Positions 52,845 to 62,060 of a stretch of 64,000 nucleotides of DNA are shown piece by piece (within the stretch, counting starts at the first letter, position 1; the number at the start of each line of letters is the position of its first letter). The stretch is from an uncultured Acidobacteriia bacterium (GTDB lineage Bacteria > Acidobacteriota > Terriglobia > Bryobacterales > Bryobacteraceae), in assembly GCA_903851195.1 (NCBI GenBank), contig CAINNJ010000001.1:86106-150105 (forward strand). Reading direction: 5' to 3'. Both the position numbers and the translations under genes were made by a program. The notes below the pieces were generated by a model, which saw only the letters and a list, made by a program, of their open reading frames with translations, ran no database searches and was not told the DNA's origin.

Positions 52845-54235
52845 GTCCTTGTTGCATAGCCGGAAACCAGCGGTTTCACCTGCCGCACCGCCCCGTGCCA
52901 GTCGGACGAGCCGTACTTCTGTTCAAACGCCGCCACCGCACGATCGTACTCGACCAGCATCTTCTCCTTGAGCGGCGCCTCCGCGAAGGAGTACGTGAGA
53001 CTGTTGCGCCCCAGTTCCACCACCTCTTTCCAGGTGAGGTGGAACGTGGTGACGGCCGTGTAGTATTCATCCGTCATATTGGAATCCCACGAGCCCCGGT
53101 CGTCCGTGTTCAGACAGACCGGAATTCCCGTGCGCAGGTATTCCGGGAACGGATGCTTCGACGTATCGGGCACGTACTCGAGCACGCGGTTCGACACCAG
53201 ATTGATCTCCACCAGATACCGGTTGTTCCGCATCAGCAGCATCGTGTCCGGGTCCGTGATGAGGTTGATGCCATGCCCGATGCGGGTGGCGCCGAGCAGC
53301 AGCGTGTCGCGCACTTCATGCCCCGCGCTGTCCTTCTCGCCGGCATGGATGGAAAGCGGAATGTCGCTGTAGGTCCTCCGCATCTTCCGATAGGTGTCGA
53401 GGAACCGGAGCGCACTGCCCTTTTCGTTGTCCTCCCGGCCCGCCATGTTGATCCCGACCCAGCGGTCCCGGTGCGCGGCCACCCACGCGTACATATTTTC
53501 GAGGCGCTGCTCCGCATCCGGCGCGAAGCGGATCACCACGCCCTGAAAGCGGACCGTCACATTCGTCGCCGCGGCGTCGGGCTGCCGCAGGCGCTCTTCG
53601 ATGACACGGAACGCGTCGTCCGCAGGCATCGGGCGCCCCGCCACGTCCACGAAAGCCGTGATGCCGGCTTGCGCTTCGATGTAGCGCACTCCTTCGGCCC
53701 CGAAAAGCCGCATGTTCTCCACCAGCGCATCGGCGGCGAGCCAGGGATCGTGCCCCAGATCGCCCATGCGCGGCACCACGCGCTCGAAAAACTCGTCGCG
53801 CCCTTCGCCTGGCTTGTCGAGAATGAACGCCGACAGCCACGCGGCCTTCGTCTCGGCGGAGAGCGATGCCAGCGGCTGGTACAGAGCTTTCTGGCACGCG
53901 TCCAGAGCCTCATAGTGCGACCGCTGGATGGTGATGAAGCGCGGCTGCGTGTCGACGGTGCCGGGGCAGTTGCCCAGTTGCGTCATCGTATAAAACGAGT
54001 TCCGCGCCAGGGTCTTGGGCGACGTGGCCGCCGCATACCAGACCGAGGCGTAAGTCGAGTGCCCGTTGTGATGATGCAGGTCGCCGCCCTTCGGCAGCGC
54101 GAACAGGAATGCATATAGTTCCGAGGGCGAAGCGGACTTCCGGATTTCGTCGAACCGCGCCCCGAAATCCGCCGCGAAACTGGTAGACGCCGCGAACAGC
54201 AGCAGCGTGAGCGACTTTGTGGCACGAGTCAGCAT
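52829..54235 (-). CDS. Secreted adenosine deaminase-like protein (ADGF-type)
   Basis: A 468-residue amidohydrolase with a signal peptide (KSLTLLLFAASTSFA). Zinc ligands are visible in PKGGDLHHHNGHS near the N-terminus, and further active-site residues in SIHAGEKD (His-Ala-Gly-Glu) and CLNTDDRGS (paired Asp). The long insert before the barrel resembles the growth-factor-type adenosine deaminases, which are extracellular. It deaminates adenosine (or a related nucleoside) to inosine. It precedes and overlaps the purine nucleoside permease-like gene, forming a two-gene salvage operon. Confidence 0.9.
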   Translation of the reverse strand: MLTRATKSLTLLLFAASTSFAADFGARFDEIRKSASPSELYAFLFALPKGGDLHHHNGHSTYASVWYAAATSPKTLARNSFYTMTQLGNCPGTVDTQPRFITIQRSHYEALDACQKALYQPLASLSAETKAAWLSAFILDKPGEGRDEFFERVVPRMGDLGHDPWLAADALVENMRLFGAEGVRYIEAQAGITAFVDVAGRPMPADDAFRVIEERLRQPDAAATNVTVRFQGVVIRFAPDAEQRLENMYAWVAAHRDRWVGINMAGREDNEKGSALRFLDTYRKMRRTYSDIPLSIHAGEKDSAGHEVRDTLLLGATRIGHGINLITDPDTMLLMRNNRYLVEINLVSNRVLEYVPDTSKHPFPEYLRTGIPVCLNTDDRGSWDSNMTDEYYTAVTTFHLTWKEVVELGRNSLTYSFAEAPLKEKMLVEYDRAVAAFEQKYGSSDWHGAVRQVKPLVSGYATRTWGFR

Positions 54236-54270
54236 TCGTGCTACACAGCGTAGCGCACGGCCTCGCCGAT

Positions 54271-56577
54271 TTAATTCCGGAGGGGCTTGCCCGTCTTCAG
54301 CATGTGCTGCATGCGCGCCTGCGTTTCCCGCCGTCCGCAGAGGCTCAGAAAGGCCTCCCGCTCCAGATCGAGCAGGTACTGCTCGGAGACCTGCGGGGAA
54401 CCCGTCAGCCGTCCGCCGCTCAGCACGTGCGCCAGTTTCTCGCCGACCACGACGTCATAGTCCGAGATGTACCCGCCCTGGCGCGCCATCCAGACGCCCA
54501 TCTTCATCAGCGCGAAACCGGCCTCGCCGGAGACTTCCACATCCGTGCGGGGCGCGCCGGGCGCATGTCCGGGCACCAGCGACAGAGCGAGCTGCTTCGC
54601 GTCGTCGATCAGCCGCTCCGGATTCATGGAGACCCCGTCGCCGTCGCGCAAATACTTGAACTGCCGGGCCTCGGAAGCGCTCGATGAAACCTTCGCGAAC
54701 CCGATCTGTTCGAAGATCTTCTTGATATCGCGGGACCGCGTCAGCAGTTCCTTGCAGCCGCCGCCGGCGGGAATCAGACCGACACCCACCTCGACCAGCC
54801 CCATATAGAGTTCAGCCGACGCCTGGATCCGCGTGCAGTGAATCGGCGTCTCGCAGCCGCCGCCCAGCGCCATGCCGAAGGGCGCCGCGACGACGGGTTT
54901 CGACGCGTACTTCAGGGCCATATTGAGCTGCTGATACCGGTGAACGGCGGCGTTCAGTTCGTCCCACTCGCCTTCCTGAGCGGCAAGCAGCACCATCATC
55001 AGATTGGCGCCCACCGAGAACTGTTCCCCCTGATTGCCGATCACCATGGCGTCGAAGTTCGTTTCCAGTTCCGTCAGTCCGGCGCGCACCATGTGCAGGA
55101 TGTCGTCGCCCAGCGAGTTCATCTTGCTGTGAAACTCACAGCACAGGACGCCATCGCCCAGATCGATCAGCGAAGCCCCGGCGTTCTTCTTCACCACGCC
55201 GCGCGCCCGCTTCAGATCGCTCAGCACCGTGATGCCGGGCCGGGGTTCCAGCGCCTGATAGCCACTGCCAGCAAGGTCGAAGTACTCGGTTTTGGGCTGC
55301 CGGTCCGCATCCGCGCTGCGATAGAAAGACTGCGCTCCGGCCGCGCGCATCCGCTGCACGTTGTCCGGCAGCGCCCGCCCTTCGGCTTCCACGCGCCGCG
55401 CCGTCTCCTCGAAGCCCAGCGCGTCCCACAGTTCGAACGGGCCCATGGAGTTCGCGTAACCCCATCGCATCGCCTGGTCCACTTCCACGATCCGGTCGGA
55501 GATCTCCGGCACCATGTGCGCCGCGTAGACCACGTGCGAACTCAGCAGCTTCCAGAGAAACCGCCCGGCCTTATCGTCGAGCGCCACCAGGGCTTTCAGA
55601 CGGTCCGCCAGAGGCTCGATCTTGCGGACGGTCTCGAGCGAGGCGAAACGCGGCTTATCGGCCGGATGGTACTCCAGCGTCTTCCAGTCGATGGCGTGAA
55701 TCTCGCGGTCTTTGCCGACGCGCTTGTAGCAGCCCTGACCGCGCTTGTCGCCCAGCCAGCCACGCCCGATCATGTCCATCAGGAACGGCTGCATGGTGAA
55801 GCTCTCGCGGAACGGATCGTCCGGAACCGCCGCGTAGAGGTTCTTGGTGACGTGGGCCCAGACGTCCAGCCCCACGATGTCCAGCAACCGGTAGCTCGCG
55901 CTCTTGGGCAGCCCGATCAGTTGGCCGGTGAGCAGATCCACTTCCTCGATGGTCAGATCCTGCTCGACCGTCAACTGCTGCACCATGGATCCGAAGAAGG
56001 AGCCGATGCGGTTGGCGATGAAGTTCGGGGTGTCCTTGCACAGCACCACGCCCTTGCCGAGATGCAGATCGCAGAACTCGGCCAGTTGCGCGAGGATGTC
56101 GGGGCGCGTGGCCGGTCCCGGAATCAGTTCGGCCAGGTGCAGGTAGCGGGGCGGATTAAAGAAGTGCGTGCCCAGAAAGTGTTCGCGGAACTCATCGGAG
56201 TAGCCGGCCGCGATCTGCGCGAGGGGGATGCCGCTGGTGTTGGTGGATACGATGGCGCCGGGCTTCCGGTGGGGCATCAGCCGGTCATAGAGAGAGCGCT
56301 TGATCTCCAGATTCTCGGAGACCGCCTCGACGATCCAGTCACAGTCTTTGATCTTCGCCAGATCGGTGTCGAAGCTGCCGGTCGTGATCAGCCGGGCACC
56401 CTCGGGCACGAAGAACGCGCCGGGACGGCTCTTGAGCGCGGCATCCAGACCGTTGCGCGCCGTGGCGGCATCCAGATCCAGCAGGAGGGAGGGCACTTTC
56501 GCGTTGGCCAACTGGGCGGCAATGCGGGAGCCCATGGTTCCCGCTCCAAGAACAGCGACACGGCGTATTGGTTTCAT
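54271..56577 (-). CDS. FadN-like 3-hydroxyacyl-CoA dehydrogenase/enoyl-CoA hydratase
   Basis: A 768-residue bifunctional beta-oxidation enzyme with dehydrogenase first and hydratase last, the order of Bacillus FadN and the reverse of E. coli FadB. Residues 1-190 are the NAD-binding domain (VAVLGAGTMGSRIAAQLANA, catalytic His in LGTHFFNPPRYLHL). 190-420 are the C-terminal dehydrogenase repeats. About 470-680 is the crotonase fold (AMVIGNQGEQFSVGANLMMV and APFGMALGGGCETPIHCTRI, the oxyanion-hole and Glu regions). No thiolase or acyl-CoA dehydrogenase gene is adjacent, so the partners lie elsewhere. Confidence 0.93.
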   Translation of the reverse strand: MKPIRRVAVLGAGTMGSRIAAQLANAKVPSLLLDLDAATARNGLDAALKSRPGAFFVPEGARLITTGSFDTDLAKIKDCDWIVEAVSENLEIKRSLYDRLMPHRKPGAIVSTNTSGIPLAQIAAGYSDEFREHFLGTHFFNPPRYLHLAELIPGPATRPDILAQLAEFCDLHLGKGVVLCKDTPNFIANRIGSFFGSMVQQLTVEQDLTIEEVDLLTGQLIGLPKSASYRLLDIVGLDVWAHVTKNLYAAVPDDPFRESFTMQPFLMDMIGRGWLGDKRGQGCYKRVGKDREIHAIDWKTLEYHPADKPRFASLETVRKIEPLADRLKALVALDDKAGRFLWKLLSSHVVYAAHMVPEISDRIVEVDQAMRWGYANSMGPFELWDALGFEETARRVEAEGRALPDNVQRMRAAGAQSFYRSADADRQPKTEYFDLAGSGYQALEPRPGITVLSDLKRARGVVKKNAGASLIDLGDGVLCCEFHSKMNSLGDDILHMVRAGLTELETNFDAMVIGNQGEQFSVGANLMMVLLAAQEGEWDELNAAVHRYQQLNMALKYASKPVVAAPFGMALGGGCETPIHCTRIQASAELYMGLVEVGVGLIPAGGGCKELLTRSRDIKKIFEQIGFAKVSSSASEARQFKYLRDGDGVSMNPERLIDDAKQLALSLVPGHAPGAPRTDVEVSGEAGFALMKMGVWMARQGGYISDYDVVVGEKLAHVLSGGRLTGSPQVSEQYLLDLEREAFLSLCGRRETQARMQHMLKTGKPLRN

Positions 56578-56625
56578 CGAGATTCCCGTCCCGAAGTTTA
56601 CCGAACCGCCACGAATGACGGGCGT

Positions 56626-57192
56626 CTACTGCTGCATCCGCCGCAGGAGCCACGCGTGGGCCACGCGGATCTCGCGGCCGATGGTGGCGAGCGAGATCTC
56701 CATCACGTCCGCGATCTCCTGCGCCGTCATGCCGCCGAAGTAGCGCATTTCCACGATTTTCGCCTTACGCGGATCCTGCAGGGCGAGCGCTTCGAGAGCA
56801 TCGTGCAGCAACAGGATCTCCGAAGCGCCTTCCGGGACAGCCGCGAGGTCCTCGCGCAGCGTGATCTGCGATCCGCCGCCGCCGCGTTTGGCCGCGCACT
56901 TGCTGCGCGCATGGTCCACCAGAATGGTTCGCATCACCTGCGCAGCCAGGCCGAAGAACTGGGCGCGGTTCTGGAACTCGAGGCTGTCCTGATCGGCCAG
57001 TTTCAGATAGGCCTCGTGAACGAGTGCCGTCGGCTGTATGGTTTCCGAGCCGAGGCCCCGCCGGAGGTGCGCGGCGGCCAGACGGCGAAGCTCGTCATAA
57101 AGGAGCGGAGTCAGGGTATCGAGCGCCGCCCGATCGCCCCGGCTCCAGCACTTCAACAACTGCGTGACTTCATGTCTGTCCACGGCTACCAT
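56626..57192 (-). CDS. ECF-type RNA polymerase sigma factor (acidobacterial type)
   Basis: A 188-residue sigma factor. Region 2 is seen in LLYDELRRLAAAHLRRG and the following TALVHEAYLKLADQDS; region 4 helix-turn-helix in MTAQEIADVMEISLATIGRE. It belongs to the ECF group abundant in Planctomycetes and Acidobacteriota, usually controlled by Ser/Thr kinases rather than by an adjacent anti-sigma factor; none is adjacent here. It is 48 bases upstream of, and on the same strand as, the FadN-like gene, so they may be cotranscribed. It is divergent from the OmpH-like gene. Confidence 0.9.
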   Translation of the reverse strand: MVAVDRHEVTQLLKCWSRGDRAALDTLTPLLYDELRRLAAAHLRRGLGSETIQPTALVHEAYLKLADQDSLEFQNRAQFFGLAAQVMRTILVDHARSKCAAKRGGGGSQITLREDLAAVPEGASEILLLHDALEALALQDPRKAKIVEMRYFGGMTAQEIADVMEISLATIGREIRVAHAWLLRRMQQ

Positions 57193-57352
57193 TCAGTGCG
57201 TTCCTTTGCGTAGTACTTCTGCTGTTTAAGAACGCAAAGGGGACGTCATATCGCTCATCGTGCCCACAAAATATGCATCGCGGCGCACAACGGGCATACT
57301 CCGAGAGTATGATAGTCTGAGAGTTTCCACCATCAGAGGAGTTCGTATAACT

Positions 57353-57871
57353 ATGTTCCGTTCTTTGGCAATCCGCACCGGCTTGCTCTGTCTCGCTGTT
57401 GCGCCCTTTGTGGCCACCGCGTCCGCTCAGGTCAAAGTTGCCGTCATCAATACCCAAAAAGCCATGGCCGATACCGATGAGCTCAAAAAAGCCTCGGCCG
57501 CCGTGGAAGCCAAGTACAAGCCGAAGCAGGACGAACTCCAGAAGCTGCAGGCCGACCTGCAGTCGATTGAGCAGCAGCTCAACAGCGGCAAGCTGAACCA
57601 GCAGGGCACCGCCGAACTCCAGGCGCAGGGCCAGCGCAAGCAGCGCGACGCGCAGCGCATCTCCGACGACCTGCAGGCCGATTTCGAGCGGGACCGGCAG
57701 GAGATCCTGGGCAAAGCGTCCCAGAAGATGCAGGTGGTGATCACGAAACTGGCCGAAGAGAAGGGCGTCGACATCATCATCGACGCGGCGCAGACCCTGT
57801 TCTTCAAGCCGGCGCTCGAACTGACCACCGACGCGACCAACGCGTACAACAAAGCAAATCCCGCCAAATAG
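57353..57871 (+). CDS. OmpH/Skp-family periplasmic chaperone
   Basis: A 172-residue protein with a signal peptide (IRTGLLCLAVAPFVATASAQ). The core KVAVINTQKAMADTDELKK is followed by a long charged coiled-coil pair of helices (about residues 45-130) and a short C-terminal beta part (GVDIIIDAAQTLFF). This is the Skp jellyfish layout. It holds unfolded outer membrane proteins in the periplasm, useful with large TonB receptors around. ATG 57353 is chosen because it gives the signal peptide and has AGAGGAG upstream; the frame is open from 57260. Confidence 0.9.
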   Translation: MFRSLAIRTGLLCLAVAPFVATASAQVKVAVINTQKAMADTDELKKASAAVEAKYKPKQDELQKLQADLQSIEQQLNSGKLNQQGTAELQAQGQRKQRDAQRISDDLQADFERDRQEILGKASQKMQVVITKLAEEKGVDIIIDAAQTLFFKPALELTTDATNAYNKANPAK

Positions 57872-57906
57872 CCGGGCGGCCGGCGACAGGTGCACAATAG
57901 AGACGG

Positions 57907-58431
57907 ATGCCGGGTTACTTAGATCAGTACGGCGCGGGCGAAGAGCAACGTAACAGGATCGTCTTCCGCGCCATCCTCGCGGTCCTTATTGTCGCCGTTG
58001 CCGGCAGTCTCTCGTGGTACCTGTTCCGGAATCATCACCAGGAAGGCGTGGTCAAGACCTTCCTCGCGGCCGTAAAGGCCGGCGACTACAAGGGCGCATA
58101 TCGCGCCTGGGGCTGCACCACGGACAAGGCCTGCTCCGGCTATCCCTATGAAAAGTTCATGGGGGACTGGGGCGCCACGAAAGGCGCTCCCCAGGCCAAT
58201 CCGGACGGCCCGCCCGATTTGTCCATCCTCGGCATGACCGACAGCGAATCCTGCCGGAACGGCGTGCTGCTGACGGTAGCCGTGAACCCTTCCCGGACCG
58301 AGAAGCTCTGGGTGGATAAGTCGAGCGACGCGATCAATTACGCCCCTTATCCCATTTGTCCCCATAAAAACCCGTGGGCGATCATGCTGCACCGCACGGT
58401 GGGTAAGCTGCGTAAACCATTTCTCAGATAG
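57907..58431 (+). CDS. Hypothetical single-pass membrane protein
   Basis: A 174-residue protein with one N-terminal membrane helix (AILAVLIVAVAGSLSWYLF) after a short cytosolic start. A periplasmic domain begins EGVVKTFLAAVKAGDYKGAY, a pattern seen in NTF2/DUF4878-like lipoprotein-type folds. Four Cys residues (CTTDKAC, then two single ones) could form disulfides. No known family named. It lies 35 bases after the OmpH-like gene and 44 before citrate synthase on the same strand. Confidence 0.7.
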   Translation: MPGYLDQYGAGEEQRNRIVFRAILAVLIVAVAGSLSWYLFRNHHQEGVVKTFLAAVKAGDYKGAYRAWGCTTDKACSGYPYEKFMGDWGATKGAPQANPDGPPDLSILGMTDSESCRNGVLLTVAVNPSRTEKLWVDKSSDAINYAPYPICPHKNPWAIMLHRTVGKLRKPFLR

Positions 58432-58475
58432 AGCCGCTGACAAAACAGGCTCTGCAATAGACTAGAGGTGACTAC

Positions 58476-59609
58476 ATGAGCACGACCACCACCACAACAG
58501 GCGCGGGACTGGAAGGCGTTGTCGCCGGCGAATCCGAGATTTGCTACATCGACGGATACGCGGGCACCCTCAGCTACCGCGGGTACAACATCCATACACT
58601 GGCGCAGAGCGCCACCTTCGAGGAAGTGATCTGGCTCCTGTGGAAGGGTACGCTCCCCAAACAGAATGAGCTCGATCAGCTCAAGGCGGACCTGGTTGCC
58701 AACTCGGCGATCCCCGGCCCGGTGGAAGAGTTCCTGAAGGCCAATCTCAAGGCCACTCCCATGGACGTGCTGCGCACCGCGGTCTCCATGCTCAGCCTGT
58801 ACGACCCGATCGCGAAAGACATGTCGCCCGAGGCGAACCTGCTCAAAGCGACGAAGCTGATGGCACAGACGTCGACGATCGTCAGCACGTTCGGCCGCCT
58901 GCGGGCGGGCGAAGCGCCGATCCCGGCCGATCCGTCGCTCAGTTTCGCCGGCAACTTCCTCCACAGCCTGACGGGGAACAAGCCCGATGCCGTCATGGAG
59001 CACACGTTCGACGTCGCGCTCACGCTGCATGCCGACCATGAACTGAATGCGTCGACCTTTGCGGCCCGTGTCACCGCCGCCACTCTCTCCGACATTTACT
59101 CCGCCGTCACGTCCGGCATCGGCGCTCTGAAGGGACCGCTGCATGGCGGCGCCAACGAGGAAGTGATCCGCATGCTGCTCGAAGTCGGCACGTCGGACAA
59201 GGCCGTGGAGCGCGTCCACGAGATGTTCGCGAAGAAGATCAAGATCCCCGGCTTCGGCCATCGCGTTTACCGCACCGAAGACCCGCGCGCCACCCACCTC
59301 CGGATCATGTCCGAAGCGCTGGGCAAGAGCACGGGACACGAAGACCTCTACCTCATGTCGAGCCGCGTGGAAGAGACCGTGAAGGGCGAGAAGAAGCTCA
59401 ATCCCAACGTCGATTTCTACTCCGCGTCCGCTTACTACTCGCTCGGCATCCCGATCGATCTGTTCACGCCGATCTTCGCCGTTTCCCGCATGGCCGGCTG
59501 GACCGCGCACGTGCTGGAGCAGTACCACAACAACCGCCTGATCCGTCCGCGCGCCGAGTACAAGGGGAACCCCGACGGCATGGCGTGGATCCCGATGGCG
59601 GAGCGGTAA
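58476..59609 (+). CDS. Citrate synthase (type II, citrate/2-methylcitrate synthase family)
   Basis: A 377-residue cytosolic enzyme condensing acetyl-CoA (or propionyl-CoA in methylcitrate synthases) with oxaloacetate. Catalytic His residues are in LHADHELNASTFAARV and GPLHGGANEE; GFGHRVYRTEDPRA is the signature with His and Arg; the catalytic Asp lies near NVDFYSASAYYSLGIP. The compact length matches the dimeric Gram-positive/archaeal type. No prp genes are nearby, so the main TCA enzyme is the likelier role. The Thr-rich N-terminus (STTTTTTGAG) is unusual. Confidence 0.95.
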   Translation: MSTTTTTTGAGLEGVVAGESEICYIDGYAGTLSYRGYNIHTLAQSATFEEVIWLLWKGTLPKQNELDQLKADLVANSAIPGPVEEFLKANLKATPMDVLRTAVSMLSLYDPIAKDMSPEANLLKATKLMAQTSTIVSTFGRLRAGEAPIPADPSLSFAGNFLHSLTGNKPDAVMEHTFDVALTLHADHELNASTFAARVTAATLSDIYSAVTSGIGALKGPLHGGANEEVIRMLLEVGTSDKAVERVHEMFAKKIKIPGFGHRVYRTEDPRATHLRIMSEALGKSTGHEDLYLMSSRVEETVKGEKKLNPNVDFYSASAYYSLGIPIDLFTPIFAVSRMAGWTAHVLEQYHNNRLIRPRAEYKGNPDGMAWIPMAER

Positions 59610-59618
59610 GGCACCCCG

Positions 59619-59891
59619 GTGGACGAACGAGACTATTACACGGAGAGCAAGGCCACCAAGCCCGCCGTGCTGAACTGTCCTTCGTGCCGCACCCAGGAAA
59701 CGTACGATCTGCAATGGGTAGTGCGGACGAAAAAAGCCGCGCTGCCCCGTGGCGGCGACGAGCGCGACCGCGCCAAGTTCGCGAAGGCCCAGAGCTACAT
59801 GGTTCTGGTGGATACGCAGGCGATGTGCAAGAACCTGCGATGCCGGAAACGGTTCGAGATTTCCGGCATTAAGTCCATGGCCTTTATTTAA
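59619..59891 (+). CDS. Small zinc-ribbon-like hypothetical protein
   Basis: A 90-residue protein beginning at GTG 59619, 9 bases after citrate synthase. It has CPSC early (NCPSCRTQETYDL) and CKNLRCRKRF late, a four-Cys pattern that could bind one zinc as a ribbon. The middle is charged. Cotranscription with citrate synthase is likely. Function unknown. Confidence 0.65.
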   Translation: MDERDYYTESKATKPAVLNCPSCRTQETYDLQWVVRTKKAALPRGGDERDRAKFAKAQSYMVLVDTQAMCKNLRCRKRFEISGIKSMAFI

Positions 59892-59957
59892 ACTTCACCG
59901 TAACTGCCGGCGTGTTTCCAACCCGCCGCCGGATGCCATCCGGCCCTACGGTCGGAA

Positions 59958-60944
59958 CTAGAGAGCCCGTAACTTCACGGCGAACTCCAGAGCGCGGATC
60001 AGACTTACTGTCGACGCCACGCCTTTGCCCGCGATATCGAACGCCGTTCCGTGATCCACGGACGTGCGGATGATGGGCAGCCCGAGCGCCACGTTCACTC
60101 CCGCTTCGAAATCCAGCAACTTCAGCGGGATATGCCCCTGATCGTGGTACATGCAGACGATCGCGTCGAACTTCTTTTTGCGCACGGCCATGTAGAACAG
60201 GGTGTCCGGAGGGAACGGTCCCTCGATCGGCATGCCCTGCCCGCGCGCCCATTCCACGGCGGGAATGATTTCTTCGATCTCTTCCCGACCGAACAGCCCG
60301 TTTTCGCCGGCATGCGGATTCAGGCCGGCCACCGCGATGCGCGCGCCCGGGATGATTCGCCGCACCGCTTCGTGCGTCATCCGGAGGATGGTGCAGATCC
60401 GCTCCCTCTTCGCCGCATGGATCGCGTTCTGCAGCGACATGTGCGTGCTCACGTGGGTCACGATCAGCTGATCCGACGCGAGCATGATGGTCACGTCCTG
60501 GACGCCGCAGAGTTCGCCGATCAGTTCGGTGTGTCCGCAAAAGACCGGGTCGGTGAGTTGCGTGGCCTCTTTGTTCATCGGCAGCGTGACCATGGCCGCG
60601 ATGTCGCCGGCTAAAGCCGCTTTGGTGGCCGAGACGACATAGGCTCGGGCGGCCGCGCCGGATTTGGCGCTCAGTTCGCCGGGCGTCACATCGGCGCGGG
60701 ACATCATCCCGTGGTCCACGACGTTCAGCGGGCCGGGCTGGTATTCCGCGGGCGACGAGATGGCGCGGAGTTCGACGCCGGAGCCGAGGGAATCGTTGTA
60801 GAACGCGAGCGCTTCCACGTCCCCATAGGCGATGGCGGGGTGCCGGACCTCGCCGCCCGCCCAGGCTTTGAGAAGAATTTCCGGGCCGACGCCGCTGGAG
60901 TCTCCGATGGTGATGCCGTAGAGATTACGATCCGTTACTTCCAC
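59958..60944 (-). CDS. pdxA: 4-hydroxythreonine-4-phosphate dehydrogenase family protein (PdxA)
   Basis: A 328-residue NAD-dependent enzyme of the PdxA family, which oxidises and decarboxylates 4-phosphohydroxythreonine in DXP-dependent pyridoxal phosphate synthesis. GITIGDSSGVGPEILLKA opens the fold; VTLPMNKEA and the metal/substrate motif CMYHDQGHIPLKLL with RTSVDHGTAFDIAGKG are clear. Its paralogue PdxA2 acts on erythronate/threonate sugar acids; without pdxJ nearby the choice is open. It converges on the zinc-ribbon gene. Confidence 0.9.
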   Translation of the reverse strand: MEVTDRNLYGITIGDSSGVGPEILLKAWAGGEVRHPAIAYGDVEALAFYNDSLGSGVELRAISSPAEYQPGPLNVVDHGMMSRADVTPGELSAKSGAAARAYVVSATKAALAGDIAAMVTLPMNKEATQLTDPVFCGHTELIGELCGVQDVTIMLASDQLIVTHVSTHMSLQNAIHAAKRERICTILRMTHEAVRRIIPGARIAVAGLNPHAGENGLFGREEIEEIIPAVEWARGQGMPIEGPFPPDTLFYMAVRKKKFDAIVCMYHDQGHIPLKLLDFEAGVNVALGLPIIRTSVDHGTAFDIAGKGVASTVSLIRALEFAVKLRAL

Positions 60945-61073
60945 AGAAGTACTATCGCAAACCGGCGATTACAGAAGCTTGCCGGGTGTGATGGACAGGT
61001 CGCGGAGCCTCCTTCGCGTTGTGTTCCCGATGGGGTTGGCATGGGCTGTTGTTGCGCCAAGCAGGAGAATCGC

Positions 61074-61934
61074 TCAGGCGGCGCTGGCGTGGGCGGCGGC
61101 GGCGGTCTGGTGGAGGATTGGGGGCGCGGCGACGCCGCAGCAGCGTTTGAATTTCCGGCCGGAGCCGCAGGTGCAGGCGGCGTTGCGGGGCGTTTCGGTT
61201 TGTTTTGTTTCGGGGGCGGCGGGGGTGGTTTCGGCGGATTCGGCGGGCTTTTTGTCGAAGCGTTTCATGAGGGTGTCGACGGGGATGGGCGGGATGGCGT
61301 CGAAAGCGGCGGCGTGGACGGCGTTTTCGAGTTTGATTTGTTCGATTTTGGCGAGGTCGAGTTGGGCGGCCACGGCGGCGGAGATGCCGGTGGTGATTTG
61401 TCTGGTGTCGGAGATTCCGAGGTAAGTGGGTTCGAATTGCGCGGGGAGGGTTTCGACGCGGAGGCGGCGTTCGGTTTGCAGGCGGCGGAGTTCGGCGGTG
61501 GCGCGGTTGAGGATGCCGAGGGCCTGGGTGCGGGCGCGGTCGACGGAGGTCTGGATTTCGGCGAGGCCGGCGTGGAGCATGGCGTCGGCGGGGTCCTGGT
61601 GTCCGTTTTTGGCGGCGTCTTTTTCGGCGCGGGCGAGGGATTTTTCGGCGAGGTCGGATTCGACGTTGGCGCAGCGGCGGAGACGCCAGGTGGCGCGGAG
61701 GATCTCGATGGCGTAGGCTCCTTCGAGGGCGTCCTGGGGGTTGAGGCGGTCCCAGAGCGCGGTGGTGAGTTCGTTGTATTCGGGTTGTTCGTGGGGGAGC
61801 ACGAAGTTGCGGGTGGAGAAGAGGTGGAGTTTGCAGGCGTTTTGGGAGGAGGCTGCTTTGCCGGCGGCGGTGCGGGGGCCGGTGGAGGCTTTGGCGTTGC
61901 GGCGGTTGGATTCGGTTTGGGCGGTAGATGACAT
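61074..61934 (-). CDS. SEC-C motif protein with NRRNA(x)STGPRT N-terminus
   Basis: A 286-residue protein. ATG 61934 is followed by ESNRRNAKASTGPRTAAGKA, the start of a family that is, as I recall, highly multiplied in Acidobacteriota and Planctomycetes and has no assigned function. The middle is helical and charged. The C-terminus ends in a SEC-C zinc-binding motif, ACTCGSGRKFKRCCG, like the one at the end of SecA. An open extension to 62351 runs through a G-rich tract and is unlikely. The plus strand here is strongly G/T-biased, so base use differs from neighbours, which may mean a more recent arrival. Confidence 0.75.
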   Translation of the reverse strand: MSSTAQTESNRRNAKASTGPRTAAGKAASSQNACKLHLFSTRNFVLPHEQPEYNELTTALWDRLNPQDALEGAYAIEILRATWRLRRCANVESDLAEKSLARAEKDAAKNGHQDPADAMLHAGLAEIQTSVDRARTQALGILNRATAELRRLQTERRLRVETLPAQFEPTYLGISDTRQITTGISAAVAAQLDLAKIEQIKLENAVHAAAFDAIPPIPVDTLMKRFDKKPAESAETTPAAPETKQTETPRNAACTCGSGRKFKRCCGVAAPPILHQTAAAAHASAA

Positions 61935-61958
61935 GGTGGTTCCTTCCTGGCGTGAGGA

Positions 61959-62060
61959 TAAGGGGTGGGGTGGCGGGGGGCGGGTGGGGGTGGTGGGGCA
62001 AGTTGTTGATTTTGCTGGGAAGAAAGTTTGGAGATTGTGGGGAATGGGGGCGGGGGTGAA
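61959..62060 (+). other. G-rich tract with quadruplex-forming potential
   Basis: Between 61962 and 61998 the plus strand holds successive runs of four, four, six, three, five and four G separated by one to four bases, and further G runs follow to about 62056. This is more than enough for an intramolecular G-quadruplex. It lies 28 bases upstream of the SEC-C gene start, on the template strand, so it may impede or tune its transcription. The rest of the 380-base gap to 62316 shows no gene. Confidence 0.6.

Noticed and set aside
60711..61931. A 406-codon Gly/Val-rich plus-strand frame
   Set aside because: Antisense to the SEC-C gene and PdxA; the glycine-rich product reflects the G/T-biased strand, not a collagen-like protein.
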